Shown: one piece after another, positions 33,213 to 43,034 of the stretch
Numbering within the stretch: the stretch's first letter is position 1
Layout: each line of letters opens with the position of its first letter
Origin: Phyllobacterium sp. YR531
GTDB lineage: Bacteria; Pseudomonadota; Alphaproteobacteria; Rhizobiales; Rhizobiaceae
Direction: 5' to 3'
Length of the DNA: 64,000 bases
Assembly: GCF_000282595.1 (NCBI RefSeq)
Contig: NZ_AKIZ01000022.1
Span: forward strand, 310,001-374,000
The notes under the pieces: generated by a model
Told to the model about the DNA's origin: nothing
Database searches by the model: none
Seen by the model: only the letters and a program-made list of their open reading frames with translations
Program-made: the position numbers and the translations under genes

Positions 33213-34145
33213 TCAGATTTTCGGCAAACCGGGAGGATTTGTGCGCGATCGCTTGAGCGCTTCGGGCGTCAACTGCCAACGCTCCAATAGCTGCGCATAT
33301 TTTCCATTATCAATCAGCTCGTTGATGGCTGCGGTCAGGCTATCCGCTATTCCGCTTCCCTTGCGTGTCGTCACGGCGACGTCGGCAATCAGCGGCCAGC
33401 CTGCATTGACCGTACCCACTAGTTTGATCTTGCCTTCGCTGGCTGCGCGGAAGGCTTGTGTCGCATTTGGATTGAATTCCGCATCGGCGCGGCCGGACTG
33501 TATGGCAAGCGCGCTCACAGCTTCGTCGTCGTAATATTGCAAGGTCGAAGGCTTAAATCCCTTGGCGACGTTCTGCTTGTCCCACTCCAGGAGAATCTTC
33601 TCCTGTATGGTGCCTGAACTTGTGATAATCCTGAGCCCAGCAATATCCTTCGGTTCTTTTATGGACGCAATCGGGCTATCGGATTTGACGTAAAATCCAT
33701 GCAGGCCCTGCCGATACGTCGAGAAGTCGAATTTCTCCTTCCGCTGTTCGGTCACACCTACATTCGAGATTACGGCATCGAATTTCCCTGACTGCAGTCC
33801 AAGAGGCCAATCGGCCCATGCCACCGGAACCAGATCCAGCTTTCTCCCCAGCGTATCGGACACCAGCAGAGCAATATCCGGGTCATAGCCAACAACAGTC
33901 TTTGCATCAGTCGCGTAGGTGGCAAGTGGCGGATTGTCCACTGCAATGCCTACTGTAAAGATGCCGTCCTCAACGAATTTGAAGGATGCGGGTATCGTGG
34001 CAACGACCTTTTCGCTCTTCTCTGTTCGTAGCCGACCTGGTTGTTCAGCGCTGAGATCAAGTGCCTCTGCACCGGTAGACAAGCTGATTGCCAAGATGAA
34101 AGTTGGCAACATGATTTGGGGTAAAAAGTTAAGATACTGCTTCAT
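33213..34145 (-). CDS. Polar amino-acid ABC transporter binding protein (first copy)
   Basis: A 310-residue SBP_bac_3 protein with signal peptide (about 1-29, ending TGAEA-LD) and the same blocks as the gene at 31199, including WADWPLGLQSGKFDAVISN and FDFSTYRQ. It follows the permease-ATPase fusion by 15 bases. Two binding proteins served by one membrane unit would widen the ligand range, for example to the acetylated and free form of the same compound (inference). Confidence 0.87.
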   Translation of the reverse strand: MKQYLNFLPQIMLPTFILAISLSTGAEALDLSAEQPGRLRTEKSEKVVATIPASFKFVEDGIFTVGIAVDNPPLATYATDAKTVVGYDPDIALLVSDTLGRKLDLVPVAWADWPLGLQSGKFDAVISNVGVTEQRKEKFDFSTYRQGLHGFYVKSDSPIASIKEPKDIAGLRIITSSGTIQEKILLEWDKQNVAKGFKPSTLQYYDDEAVSALAIQSGRADAEFNPNATQAFRAASEGKIKLVGTVNAGWPLIADVAVTTRKGSGIADSLTAAINELIDNGKYAQLLERWQLTPEALKRSRTNPPGLPKI

Positions 34146-34160
34146 ATCGAGAATTCCTGA

Positions 34161-35966
34161 TTAGAGAACTTTTGCGAGGAACTCGGCAGTCCGCGGATTT
34201 GCCGGTCGGTTAAGCACTTGCTCAGGCGATCCGGTTTCGACGATTTTCCCGGCGTCCATGAAGATCACGGTATCTGCAACTTCGCGCGCAAAGCCGATTT
34301 CATGCGTGACGATGATAAGTGTCGTGCCCGAGCGTGCGAGTTCCTTGATGACATCCAGAACCTCCCCGACAAGTTCAGGGTCGAGGGCTGATGTGGGTTC
34401 ATCAAAGAGCAACACTTTGGGGCGCAACGCAAGCGCTCTTGCAATAGCAACACGCTGCTGTTGTCCGCCGGACAGTTGTCTTGGATACGCATTGATCTTG
34501 TCACTGAGGCCAACGCGTACAAGCAGATCGCGTGCAAGATTGATCGCTTCCGGTCGGGTCAGGCGATTGAGCGATACGGGTGCTTCGATGATGTTTTCAA
34601 GCACAGTCAGATGCGGGAATAAATTGAAGCTTTGGAACACCATGCCGATATCAGCTCGGCGCTTCAGAATGTCTTTCTCCTTAAGCTCGTAAAGTGTCCG
34701 TCCGCTTTTGCGATAACCGACAAGCTCATTATCGACAGTAATGAAACCGTCATCGACACGTTCCAGATGGTTGATTGTTCGCAGGAGCGTCGACTTGCCG
34801 GAACCGGAAGGCCCGAGAATGGCGGTGACGCTGCCTGCCTTTATGTCCAGCCGTACATTGTCGAGCACTTTCAACTGGCCGAAGCTTTTTGATACGCCGT
34901 GTATTCTGACTGCTCCCGGCGCACGCCATTGTGTGAACGATTCCCGTGGTGCCTCTGTTTTCGAGACGGGCTTCAGGCTGTTGGGGGAAACCGTGGGAAA
35001 AGCAGGGCGCGCAAGAATTGGCGCTCCAAAAAGCCGATGCAGCAATGGCCCGAACAGTGGCGCGGGTGCGTTGCGTAGTGCGCCTTTGGAGAAGTGCCGT
35101 TCGATGTAGTATTGTGCGACAGAAAGCACCGTCATGATGATCAGATACCAGACGGTAGCAACCATGAGCAGTGGCACGACTTCCAGATTACGACGATAAA
35201 TAACCTGCACCGTATAGAACAGTTCCGGCAAAGCGAGGACGTAGACCATTGATGTCCCCTTGGCCAAGCCGATGATCTCATTAAACCCAGTGGGAAGGAT
35301 CGTGCGCATGGCTTGCGGGAGGACGATGCGGAATGCCTGTCGCCGACGCGGAAGGCCAAGCGCTGCAGCCGCTTCATGTTGTCCCTGATCGACGGAAAGG
35401 ATGCCGCCGCGAATGATCTCTGACGAGAACGCCGCCTGGTTGAGGCTGAGCCCGATAAGTGCCGCCGCGAAAGGACTCAAGACCGAAACCATCGGATATT
35501 CGGCGAAGTTGATGTCCGTGTACGGAATACCAATTCGCACGGTTTCATAAAGGTAGCCGAGGTTGTTAAGGATCAGCAGCAGTACAATGAGCGGAATGGA
35601 TCGCAGCAGCCAGATATAGGCCCAGGAAAGGCCTGAAAGCAGAGGTGATTTGGATACGCGCGCCAAGGCGAGCGCGGTGCCAAGTGCAAAGCCGAGAACC
35701 GATGCCAGTGCAGTCAACAGCAATGTTCGTGCCAGACCCGCAAGCACCGGTTCGGCAAAGAACCATTCAGCGAAAACGTCCCATCCCCATTTTGAGTTGG
35801 TCAATATCGACTGCAACATCGCAATAATAACGAATGCTGCAAAAAGTGTTCCAAAGAAACGAGTGGGATATTTCGCTTTGACGATCTTGTAATGAGTGTA
35901 ATCCTCGTTGGAACTAGGAGTTACCTTCAGTGAATGAGCGCTCGAATAGTCTGTCGCGATCGCCAT
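34161..35966 (-). CDS. Fused amino-acid ABC transporter permease and ATP-binding protein
   Basis: A 601-residue single polypeptide. Residues 35-290 are a HisM/GlnP-type permease (five or so membrane segments, EAA loop GQHEAAAALGL at about 196-204). Residues 291-350 are a proline-rich linker. Residues 351-601 are a complete GlnQ-type ATPase: Walker A GPSGSGKST (385-393), LSGGQQQRVAIARALAL, LLFDEPTSALDPE. Normally these are two genes; the fusion means a homodimer could be the whole membrane unit. A GAGGAA ribosome binding site precedes the ATG. It is followed by two binding-protein genes and a monooxygenase gene. The long polar N-terminus (about 34 residues) is cytoplasmic. Confidence 0.88.
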   Translation of the reverse strand: MAIATDYSSAHSLKVTPSSNEDYTHYKIVKAKYPTRFFGTLFAAFVIIAMLQSILTNSKWGWDVFAEWFFAEPVLAGLARTLLLTALASVLGFALGTALALARVSKSPLLSGLSWAYIWLLRSIPLIVLLLILNNLGYLYETVRIGIPYTDINFAEYPMVSVLSPFAAALIGLSLNQAAFSSEIIRGGILSVDQGQHEAAAALGLPRRRQAFRIVLPQAMRTILPTGFNEIIGLAKGTSMVYVLALPELFYTVQVIYRRNLEVVPLLMVATVWYLIIMTVLSVAQYYIERHFSKGALRNAPAPLFGPLLHRLFGAPILARPAFPTVSPNSLKPVSKTEAPRESFTQWRAPGAVRIHGVSKSFGQLKVLDNVRLDIKAGSVTAILGPSGSGKSTLLRTINHLERVDDGFITVDNELVGYRKSGRTLYELKEKDILKRRADIGMVFQSFNLFPHLTVLENIIEAPVSLNRLTRPEAINLARDLLVRVGLSDKINAYPRQLSGGQQQRVAIARALALRPKVLLFDEPTSALDPELVGEVLDVIKELARSGTTLIIVTHEIGFAREVADTVIFMDAGKIVETGSPEQVLNRPANPRTAEFLAKVL

Positions 35967-36193
35967 ACGATTACATTCCTCTTCAAACCACTTTGCCGAA
36001 TTTCAACACCCAGAAATAATATTCTGATGTAGGTAATTTTACTCGACTGATTTAGTAGTTTTTAAAGAGCCTCGTCAAAGATGGATGCTGCGTATGGAGT
36101 GTCGAATGAGAAGCATTGTTGCAAAGTTTTCTGCTTCTTTAGTATGAAATCCCATTATCGTATCGCGCACAGGTCGGGGGCTCAGGACTGCCG

Positions 36194-36736
36194 TCAGGCC
36201 GCCTGTGTTTTGTTATTGGCTTCCTCGCGGGCTAGCGGCACACCGTCGGTCAGCAGATGGCTGATGTCTTTCTCAAAAGCGAGATGGCGATAGATTTCCG
36301 GATCGACATTCACATCAAACAGTGCTGTGTAGCCTGATCTCAAATAGAGCTGCGTGGCTTCCGGTTGCCGGAATCCGGTTGTGAGATAGATACGCGTATA
36401 GCCTTGCCGAAATGCCTGCGCTTCAAGTTCATAGACGACCTTTCGTGCCAACCCCTGCTGGCGCAGGCGGGAGTGAGTCCAGATGCGCTTCAGCTCGGCT
36501 GTGCGTTCGTCATACCGCTTGAAAGCCCCTCCGCCAATCGTCTCTCCATCTCGGATCAGCAGCAGAAACGCCCCGTCCGGTTGCGCAAAATATGAAGCTG
36601 GATAGCGGCTGAGTTCATTGCGTGCGGGTTCGCCGAAATAGTCCCCATAGCGCCCTTCATATTCCTCAATGAGCGCTTCTATCAGTGGCTGGGAACGTTC
36701 ATCGTCCGGAGTGGTATAAACAAACACGTCAGTCAT
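36194..36736 (-). CDS. GNAT family N-acetyltransferase
   Basis: A 180-residue acetyltransferase: the acetyl-CoA loop is RLRQQGLARKVVYELE (RxxGxA motif A), preceded by LKRIWTHS and followed by YLTTGFRQPEATQLYLRSGY (motif B). It acetylates an amino group in the cytoplasm. It lies 25 bases after the M20 amidohydrolase gene, with a ribosome binding site AAGGAC. A pair of an N-acetyltransferase and an M20 deacetylase around a flavin monooxygenase is the hallmark of the Bacillus ytm/yxe cysteine-adduct salvage operons, so an S-substituted cysteine is a sensible substrate (inference). Confidence 0.83.
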   Translation of the reverse strand: MTDVFVYTTPDDERSQPLIEALIEEYEGRYGDYFGEPARNELSRYPASYFAQPDGAFLLLIRDGETIGGGAFKRYDERTAELKRIWTHSRLRQQGLARKVVYELEAQAFRQGYTRIYLTTGFRQPEATQLYLRSGYTALFDVNVDPEIYRHLAFEKDISHLLTDGVPLAREEANNKTQAA

Positions 36737-36761
36737 GCCTGGTTCGCGTCCTTTCGCAAAT

Positions 36762-37952
36762 TCAGGATGGGTTCTTGCCGAGATAATCTTCAGTCAGCTT
36801 CACCCAATAACGGGAAGCCGGACCGATAATCTCGTCATTGAAGTTGTAGTTCGGGCTGTGAAGCGGGGCGCTGTCGCCATTGCCGATGAAGAGATAGCTA
36901 CCGGGTCGCGCTTCGAGCATGAAGGCAAAATCTTCGCTTGCCGAAATCGGGCGGAAGTTGCTCTCAACCTTTTCAGCACCGAAATGGGTGATTGCCGTCT
37001 GTCGGGCAAACTCTGTCTCCGCCGGATGGTTGACTAGAACCGGGTAGCCCCGCGGGTAATCCACTTCGGCAGACGCGCCATAACTTTCTGCCTGTGATCG
37101 TGCCAATGCCGTGATTCGCTCTTTAATCTTTTCCCGCACCTCAGAGCGAAACGTCCGCACAGTCAGCTCAAGCTGCACGCTGTCGGGGATCACGTTCGGC
37201 GCTATGCCTGCATGGATGGTGCCGACAGTGATAACCGCCGCGTCGAGTGGGTCGATGTTACGCGACACGATACTTTGCAGGGCGAGAATGAACGACGCGC
37301 TGGCGACCACGGGATCGATTGTTTCCTGCGGCCTTGCGCCATGCCCACCCTTACCCGTGATGCGTACTCTGACCAGATCCACCGAGGCCATGGCAGGCCC
37401 TGATATAAAGCCAAACTGCCCTGCCGCGACACCTGGCCAATTGTGAAGACCAAAAACGGCGTCGCAGGGGAAACGGTCAAACAAACCATCTTTGATCATA
37501 CGGCGAGCGCCAGCGCCACCTTCTTCGGCAGGCTGAAAAATGACATTCAGTGTGCCAGAGAAGTTACGTGTTTCTGCCAGATGACGGGCGCTGTGAAGGA
37601 GTATGGTCGTGTGCCCGTCATGGCCGCAAGCATGCATCTTGCCCTTTATCGTACTGGCATAGGGCAGGCCCGTGGCTTCTTCAATCGGCAGTGCGTCCAT
37701 GTCAGCACGGATGCCAACCTTCTTTGGTCCGTTGCCATTCTGCAGTTTCCCGACAACGCCGGTACCCCCTATACCGGTTGTGACATCGTAGCCCCAAGCA
37801 CGGAGTTTATCGGCCACCAACTCGCTGGTACGGTGTTCATCATAGGCGAGTTCCGGATGGCGATGCAGATCATGGCGTAAAGCCACAGCCTCGCCGAGGG
37901 TTCGCTCGATGGACTCCTGAACTGTATCGGGAGTTGCAGTCATTCTAGGCAT
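36762..37952 (-). CDS. M20 family amidohydrolase (N-acyl amino acid deacetylase)
   Basis: A 396-residue M20D peptidase/hippurate-hydrolase-like protein. The metal site is visible in [17 protein letters not shown] (Cys109, His111) and [11 protein letters not shown] (Glu143/Glu144), followed by GKGGHGARP of the dimerisation domain and a late SEDFAFM. It removes acyl groups from amino acids. Its start overlaps the NtaA-type monooxygenase by eight bases, so both are coupled. Bacillus relatives (YxeP, YtnL) deacetylate N-acetylcysteine derivatives. Confidence 0.87.
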   Translation of the reverse strand: MPRMTATPDTVQESIERTLGEAVALRHDLHRHPELAYDEHRTSELVADKLRAWGYDVTTGIGGTGVVGKLQNGNGPKKVGIRADMDALPIEEATGLPYASTIKGKMHACGHDGHTTILLHSARHLAETRNFSGTLNVIFQPAEEGGAGARRMIKDGLFDRFPCDAVFGLHNWPGVAAGQFGFISGPAMASVDLVRVRITGKGGHGARPQETIDPVVASASFILALQSIVSRNIDPLDAAVITVGTIHAGIAPNVIPDSVQLELTVRTFRSEVREKIKERITALARSQAESYGASAEVDYPRGYPVLVNHPAETEFARQTAITHFGAEKVESNFRPISASEDFAFMLEARPGSYLFIGNGDSAPLHSPNYNFNDEIIGPASRYWVKLTEDYLGKNPS

Positions 37953-39300
37953 TTTCCTTTACGACCGAGCGATTGGATGGGCCTGCCGCGGCTTTGGTGT
38001 AACGGCTTTCGCGGAACGGCAGGCCAAGATTATCGCGCAAGGTCGTACCCTGCAGGGTGGGACGGTGATAGCCGCGAGCTTCCAGAATAGGCAGAACTTC
38101 GCGGGCAAAATCATCAAGCCCTGCAGCGAGAATCTGGAAGCCCAGAATAAAGCCGTCAGCCGCATCATTGTCTATCCAGCGGATTAGCTCGTCGGCAATC
38201 TTGTCCGGTGTTCCTGTGAAGCCATTGCGCGGCGTGGTGACTTCGAGTGCTACCTCGCGCAAGGTCTGACCTTTTACCTTGGCATCGCGCTTTATCCGGT
38301 CGGTGGTTGAACGGAAATTATTCTTTCCGATATCACCGAGTTCCGGGAATGGCTTGTCGAGCGGATACGCACTGAAATCGTGGTGATCGAAAAAGCGGCC
38401 AAGATAGGCCAGCGCTTCCTCTATCGTCACAAGATCACGGATCTCCCGATATTTCGCTTCAGCTTCGGCCTCGGTGGAACCGACAATTGGAGCAATACCG
38501 GGGAAAATCAGAATTTCATCAGCATTGCGGCCATTCGCGACTGCACTTTTTTTCAACTGCCGGTAAAGAACTTGCGCATCCTCAATCGGTACAAGATTTG
38601 TGAAAACGCCATCCGCATGTTTTCCAGCCAATTTGATGCCGTCGTCGGAAGCCCCGGCCTGAAAGACAACCGGCTGCCCCTGTTGCGAACGCCCAATGTT
38701 CAATGGTCCTTCCGAATTGAAGAAGCGTCCGTGATGGTTCAACTTGTGTAATTTGGCGGGGTCGAAAAACTGTCCGTTTACCCGGTCGCGTGTAAATGCA
38801 TCATCATCCCAGGAATCCCATAGCCCCTTGACCACATCAAGATGCTCTTCAGCTATCTCGTAGCGCAGGGCATGGTCGGGATGATCGCGTCCATAATTCT
38901 TTCCGGACCCTTCCAGTGGAGATGTAACCGCGTTCCAGCCGGCGCGCCCGTTACTGATCTTGTCAATGGAGCCGAACTGTCGCGCAACGGTAAATGGATC
39001 ACTGTAAGAGGTTGACAATGTGCCAACGAGACCAAGTTTCGATGTGGTCGCTGCCAGTGCTGAAAGAATGGCAATGGGTTCGAACCGATTGAGAAAATGC
39101 GGAATTGATTTTTCGTTGATATAGAGCCCGTCTGCGATGAAAGCGAAGGCAATGCCCGCACTTTCGGCTTTCCGGGCCTGTTCGAGATAGAAAGGGAAAT
39201 TGATGCTGGCATCCGGCGGCGAGCTCGGGTGTTTCCATGAATTCATGTGGCCGCCGGGGCCTTGCAGCATGATTCCAAAGTGGATTGGTTTTTTACTCAT
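37945..39300 (-). CDS. NtaA/SnaA/DszA-family flavin monooxygenase
   Basis: A 451-residue protein of the nitrilotriacetate monooxygenase subgroup of luciferase-like enzymes. It begins [20 protein letters not shown] and carries [40 protein letters not shown] and the family C-terminus. These enzymes oxidise C-N or C-S bonds with FMNH2 and O2. YtnJ/YxeK of Bacillus belong here and attack S-substituted N-acetylcysteines. It ends inside the start of the M20 gene and follows the smaller LLM gene by 15 bases. A flavin reductase is not seen nearby. Confidence 0.88.
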   Translation of the reverse strand: MSKKPIHFGIMLQGPGGHMNSWKHPSSPPDASINFPFYLEQARKAESAGIAFAFIADGLYINEKSIPHFLNRFEPIAILSALAATTSKLGLVGTLSTSYSDPFTVARQFGSIDKISNGRAGWNAVTSPLEGSGKNYGRDHPDHALRYEIAEEHLDVVKGLWDSWDDDAFTRDRVNGQFFDPAKLHKLNHHGRFFNSEGPLNIGRSQQGQPVVFQAGASDDGIKLAGKHADGVFTNLVPIEDAQVLYRQLKKSAVANGRNADEILIFPGIAPIVGSTEAEAEAKYREIRDLVTIEEALAYLGRFFDHHDFSAYPLDKPFPELGDIGKNNFRSTTDRIKRDAKVKGQTLREVALEVTTPRNGFTGTPDKIADELIRWIDNDAADGFILGFQILAAGLDDFAREVLPILEARGYHRPTLQGTTLRDNLGLPFRESRYTKAAAGPSNRSVVKENA

Positions 39301-39315
39301 TGTAATTCTCCACGG

Positions 39316-40344
39316 TCACGCGGCGAGTGCATGTTGTGCTTGAGCCAGCAACTGGATTGATGAAAGGCGCTTGGCGGCATCCCGGATCGGTGTGTCTATG
39401 ACAAACTCGCCAATACCAAAACGCTTGTGCAGTCGATCAAGCTCGCAGAGAACCTTGCGCGCCGAACCGCGGATGACATTTGGTGTTTTCTTTTCGATCC
39501 GATAGCTGCTCGCACCGGCCTGCCGCGCATATTCTTCTGCCTGTTCGACACTGCCGACAGTTACGCTCTGGCCGCCTTCCACATGCACTTTGAAATGCTG
39601 AATATCGCCAACAAGCTGCTCAGCTTCACTATCGGTTTCTGCCGCAACGACGCCGACGGCGAGCAGTGGTTTTTGCCCCTGCGATTTTCCAGTGTAGATA
39701 TCCAGGGTCTGTTTGAGAACTTCTTCGTCGCCATTCAAATGACTGGCAAAGACAAAATTCCAACCCTGCGTGGCTGCAAGAATTGCACTGTCCGGGCTTG
39801 CTCCCAGCAGAAACCTCTCCGCCGCAGCGGCAGGCAGCGGGGTTGCCCGCACGCTTGCCAAAGGATGACTCACCGGCAAGCCATCGTCGAGAAAAGCGCC
39901 GAGCTGTTCGAGTTGCGCTGCAAAATCCTGCTTCTCTGCTCGCGGCAACAAGCCCTGTAAGGCTCGTGTGGAGAAAGGAAGACCGCCGGGTGCCTTGCCG
40001 ACACCAAGATCAATACGGCCCGGTGCAAGGCTTGCCAGAACATTGAAATTCTCTGCGACCTTATACGGGCTGTAGTGCTGCAGCATCACGCCGCCCGAAC
40101 CGATACGGATGGTAGAAGTATGCGCAGCAATGAACGCAATGAGGACTTCCGGTGAAGAACTGGCTACGTCGGGCGTATCATGATGTTCAGCAACCCAGAA
40201 CCTGTGAAATCCCCATTCTTCAGCCTGTCTGGCCAAAGCGACTGAGCGCTTCAAGGCAGCATGGGCTGTCTCACCATTAAAAACCGGACTTTTATCAAGC
40301 AGACTGAGTGCATAGCCCATTTTTGAAAATGGCCTCCATTGCAT
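39316..40344 (-). CDS. LLM-class flavin-dependent oxidoreductase
   Basis: A luciferase-like protein of about 342 residues with GYALSLLDKSPVF at the N-terminus, WGFHRFWVAEHHDTPDVASS, IRIGSGGVMLQHYSPYKVAE and DLGVGKAPGG, the YtmO/CmoO-like type 1 family signature. The MQWRPF start at 40344 is preferred; MGYALS at 40320 is also possible, and the open frame goes up to 40419. It precedes the NtaA-type gene by 15 bases. A CmoO-like and a CmoJ-like enzyme together strengthen the comparison to the Bacillus ytm operon. Confidence 0.83.
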   Translation of the reverse strand: MQWRPFSKMGYALSLLDKSPVFNGETAHAALKRSVALARQAEEWGFHRFWVAEHHDTPDVASSSPEVLIAFIAAHTSTIRIGSGGVMLQHYSPYKVAENFNVLASLAPGRIDLGVGKAPGGLPFSTRALQGLLPRAEKQDFAAQLEQLGAFLDDGLPVSHPLASVRATPLPAAAAERFLLGASPDSAILAATQGWNFVFASHLNGDEEVLKQTLDIYTGKSQGQKPLLAVGVVAAETDSEAEQLVGDIQHFKVHVEGGQSVTVGSVEQAEEYARQAGASSYRIEKKTPNVIRGSARKVLCELDRLHKRFGIGEFVIDTPIRDAAKRLSSIQLLAQAQHALAA

Positions 40345-40475
40345 AAAGGCAACCTTCCGGCTCGGAAGATTGCAGTTTTCAGAGGCACCCAGATTTTCCT
40401 TTAACAAGCCAGTCGTCAAAGAACAGCTTGCTAAAAATTCAATGAACTACAGAATTACTATCTCTGCCGCATTTG

Positions 40476-41777
40476 TCAGAAATGCTCGTCGCTATCTGCC
40501 CGCTTACCAAGGACGACTGCCGCAATCAGACCAAGCGCCACGCCGAACATGACGTAATAGGTTGGAGCCATGGGCGATCCGGTTTTCTGGATCAACCATG
40601 TCACAATAAACTGCGCAAAGCCGCCAATAAGCATGACGGCGACGTTGTAGGAGATAGATAGCCCCAAAGACCTTACGCGTGTTGGAAAGAGCACGGCCAT
40701 AACCGTGCTGAACACGGCGAAGAATGCAGCTGCACACAGCCCCGTTGCCAATTGAACCACGATCAGTCTGCCGATCGTGGGGGCGGCTGTCAGCCATGAG
40801 TAAAGCGGAAACAATATGACCAGGTACAGCGCCAGCGAAGTAATAAGCAGCTTGCTGCGGCCGATCTTGTCCGAGAGAATGCCCATCAAGGGCGTCAGGA
40901 CGACGACCCAGAATGCGCCAAGCATCTGCACCTCAAAAGTTTTCTGAAGTGGTAACAGGAGTATCTTGGTTGCAAAGGTCACCAGATAGGTGAAAGTGAT
41001 GTAAACCGTAACCGTAGCAGCGGCCACAAGTCCGATTCCAAGAATAGTCTCACGCCACGAGTTCGCCAACAATTCACCGATGCTGATGTGCGTGCCTTTG
41101 ACAGCCTCCTCGCGCTTGGCATTGCGAAATACTTCTGTCTCGTCAAGGCGCTGGCGAATGTAGACGGCAACGGGAATAATGATCAGGCCGACAAAAAATG
41201 GAATGCGCCAGGCCCAAGCCTCGATTTGCTCCTGATTGAAATAGACAGTCATCAAGGTTCCGGCTGCAGCACCGATCAATAGTCCGATCATCTGGCCGGT
41301 CATTTGCCACGAACCGTAAAAGCCACGCTTTTCACGAGGTGCCATTTCGATGAGTAGTGCAGTTGCCGTGCCGAACTCACCCCCTGCCGAAAAGCCTTGT
41401 ACCAGGCGTGCAATGAGGATCAGCAGTGGTGCCAAAACACCGGCTGCCTGATAAGTCGGAGCAAATGTAATTATTGCCATCGACACGGCCATGAGCGACG
41501 TAATCAGCACCATGGCGGCCTTGCGACCATGTTTGTCACCGTAGAGTCCAAGGACAATGCCCCCGACCGGACGCATCAAAAACCCGACGCCAAAGATGGC
41601 GGTTGTCATGAGAATGGCGTTAAGGTCACTGCTGGATGCAGATGGATCGACCGGGAAAAACAAACGCGCAATGATGGGTGTCATAAAGGCGAAGACGAGA
41701 AAGTCGTACCATTCGAGTGCGTTGCCAATGACGGCGGCCGCGAGGTTACGCACCGGCACTTTATGAGGATTCTGCAT
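40476..41777 (-). CDS. MHS-family MFS metabolite:proton symporter
   Basis: A 433-residue protein with twelve membrane segments and the ProP/ShiA-type signatures NALEWYDFLVFAFM at the N-terminus, GDKHGRK in the loop between segments 2 and 3 and ARLVQGFSAGGEFG. This family takes up organic acids, amino-acid derivatives or compatible solutes with protons. AAGGATA precedes the ATG. It is the first gene of the minus-strand series, about 130 bp ahead of the LLM gene, and probably a second entry route for the substrate. Confidence 0.85.
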   Translation of the reverse strand: MQNPHKVPVRNLAAAVIGNALEWYDFLVFAFMTPIIARLFFPVDPSASSSDLNAILMTTAIFGVGFLMRPVGGIVLGLYGDKHGRKAAMVLITSLMAVSMAIITFAPTYQAAGVLAPLLILIARLVQGFSAGGEFGTATALLIEMAPREKRGFYGSWQMTGQMIGLLIGAAAGTLMTVYFNQEQIEAWAWRIPFFVGLIIIPVAVYIRQRLDETEVFRNAKREEAVKGTHISIGELLANSWRETILGIGLVAAATVTVYITFTYLVTFATKILLLPLQKTFEVQMLGAFWVVVLTPLMGILSDKIGRSKLLITSLALYLVILFPLYSWLTAAPTIGRLIVVQLATGLCAAAFFAVFSTVMAVLFPTRVRSLGLSISYNVAVMLIGGFAQFIVTWLIQKTGSPMAPTYYVMFGVALGLIAAVVLGKRADSDEHF

Positions 41778-41884
41778 GATGTATCCTTTCAGGGGGTGTT
41801 TCTCGTCAACGGAAGTTGTGGCCTGTCCGCACAGGGACTCGCATAAGGATCAGTTGATCCCCCAGTTCTGGATTGGTCCACCCC

Positions 41885-42931
41885 TCAAGAAATGTTTTCC
41901 CCATGAACCGCTGCTATCACGCCAAACCGCCTTCTATATTGAGCCGGGCTCAGGCCGGCCTGACGCTTGAAAATGCGCCGGAAAAAGGAAGGGTCTTCAT
42001 AACCTACTTCGGCTGCGATATCTTCGATGCCCTTGTCGGTTGTCTCCAGCATCTGTTTCGCCTCTTCTATGCGAAGCGCTTGAACATAATCGACAGGGGT
42101 ATATCCGGTCGCGATTTTGAAGCGTCGCTTGAAGCTGCGTTCAGGCAAGCCGGTTTGCTGTACCATACGTGTGACCGGCGCGGGCTCTGCGTAATGATCT
42201 GCAATCCATACCTGACATTGCGCGATTGCCATGTCTTCGTGTTGTCGAGGGCGGGTCATCGCCGCAAACGGCAATTGTCCATCGCTTCGGTCGCCGATGA
42301 CGAAAATCTTTGAGGCCCGCACTGCTTCAGCCGGTCCGCAGTAACGGCCGATCAGATAGAGAGCGAGATCCTGCCAGGATGAAGCTCCACCTGTCGTGAT
42401 CAACCGGCCATCGTGACCGCTGTCACATAGAATGCGCTCCGGTCGGAACTTCACGGCAGTGTAGCGATCGCGGAAAAGTTCGGACGCGCTCCAATGCGAC
42501 GTTGCATTCTGGCCGTCCAGCAACCCGGCCTCTGCCAGAAGAACTGAACCGCTGCATGTCGAGCAGACAACGGCTCCCCGTTTCACCTGCTCACGTACCC
42601 ATAAGATTTCACCCCGCCAACGCCCCTCAGGGCCGCCCTTTAACGGCAACTCAATGTCACAGACAATGATAACGTCCGGACGGTGGTCTGGTCCGATAAC
42701 CGCATGTGGAGTTATCGGGATGCCAATGGCCGACGTGAAGCCCTGTGATTGGCGAGCGACGATCTGCGGCTTTATTGACCGTACTTCCGTGACTTCCCCG
42801 GTCAGCAACGGCCAGATATTGCCGACAGACCCCAGGACTTCGAACAGACCGAAGACAGCCATTGGTGCTGTTTCAGGCAAAACGAGGATACTGACAGTCA
42901 ATGGCGCAGCGGGAAGTCTTTTAGGAAACAT
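41885..42931 (-). CDS. GlxA-type AraC family transcriptional regulator
   Basis: A 348-residue regulator with an N-terminal DJ-1/PfpI-like domain (TVSILVLPETAPMAVFG, CSTCSGSVLLAEAGLLDG with the nucleophile-elbow Cys) and a C-terminal AraC double helix-turn-helix (LPERSFKRRFKIATGYTPVDY, EVGYEDPSFFRRIFKRQAGLSP). The start at 42931 (MFPKRLP) gives the family length; the open frame continues to 43051 across the divergent promoter and is rejected. It is divergent from an SRPBCC/GST pair and also stands directly upstream of the MHS/monooxygenase series on the same strand. Confidence 0.86.
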   Translation of the reverse strand: MFPKRLPAAPLTVSILVLPETAPMAVFGLFEVLGSVGNIWPLLTGEVTEVRSIKPQIVARQSQGFTSAIGIPITPHAVIGPDHRPDVIIVCDIELPLKGGPEGRWRGEILWVREQVKRGAVVCSTCSGSVLLAEAGLLDGQNATSHWSASELFRDRYTAVKFRPERILCDSGHDGRLITTGGASSWQDLALYLIGRYCGPAEAVRASKIFVIGDRSDGQLPFAAMTRPRQHEDMAIAQCQVWIADHYAEPAPVTRMVQQTGLPERSFKRRFKIATGYTPVDYVQALRIEEAKQMLETTDKGIEDIAAEVGYEDPSFFRRIFKRQAGLSPAQYRRRFGVIAAVHGENIS

Positions 42932-43034
42932 AAGGCCAAAATGGCATGAATGCCCCGGTTTTGTCCATCTCGCCTCTAACCCGAGGTAGCTCGAACACGT
43001 AACCTCCTGCCAGTGCTTAATCAAGGAGGACGTG

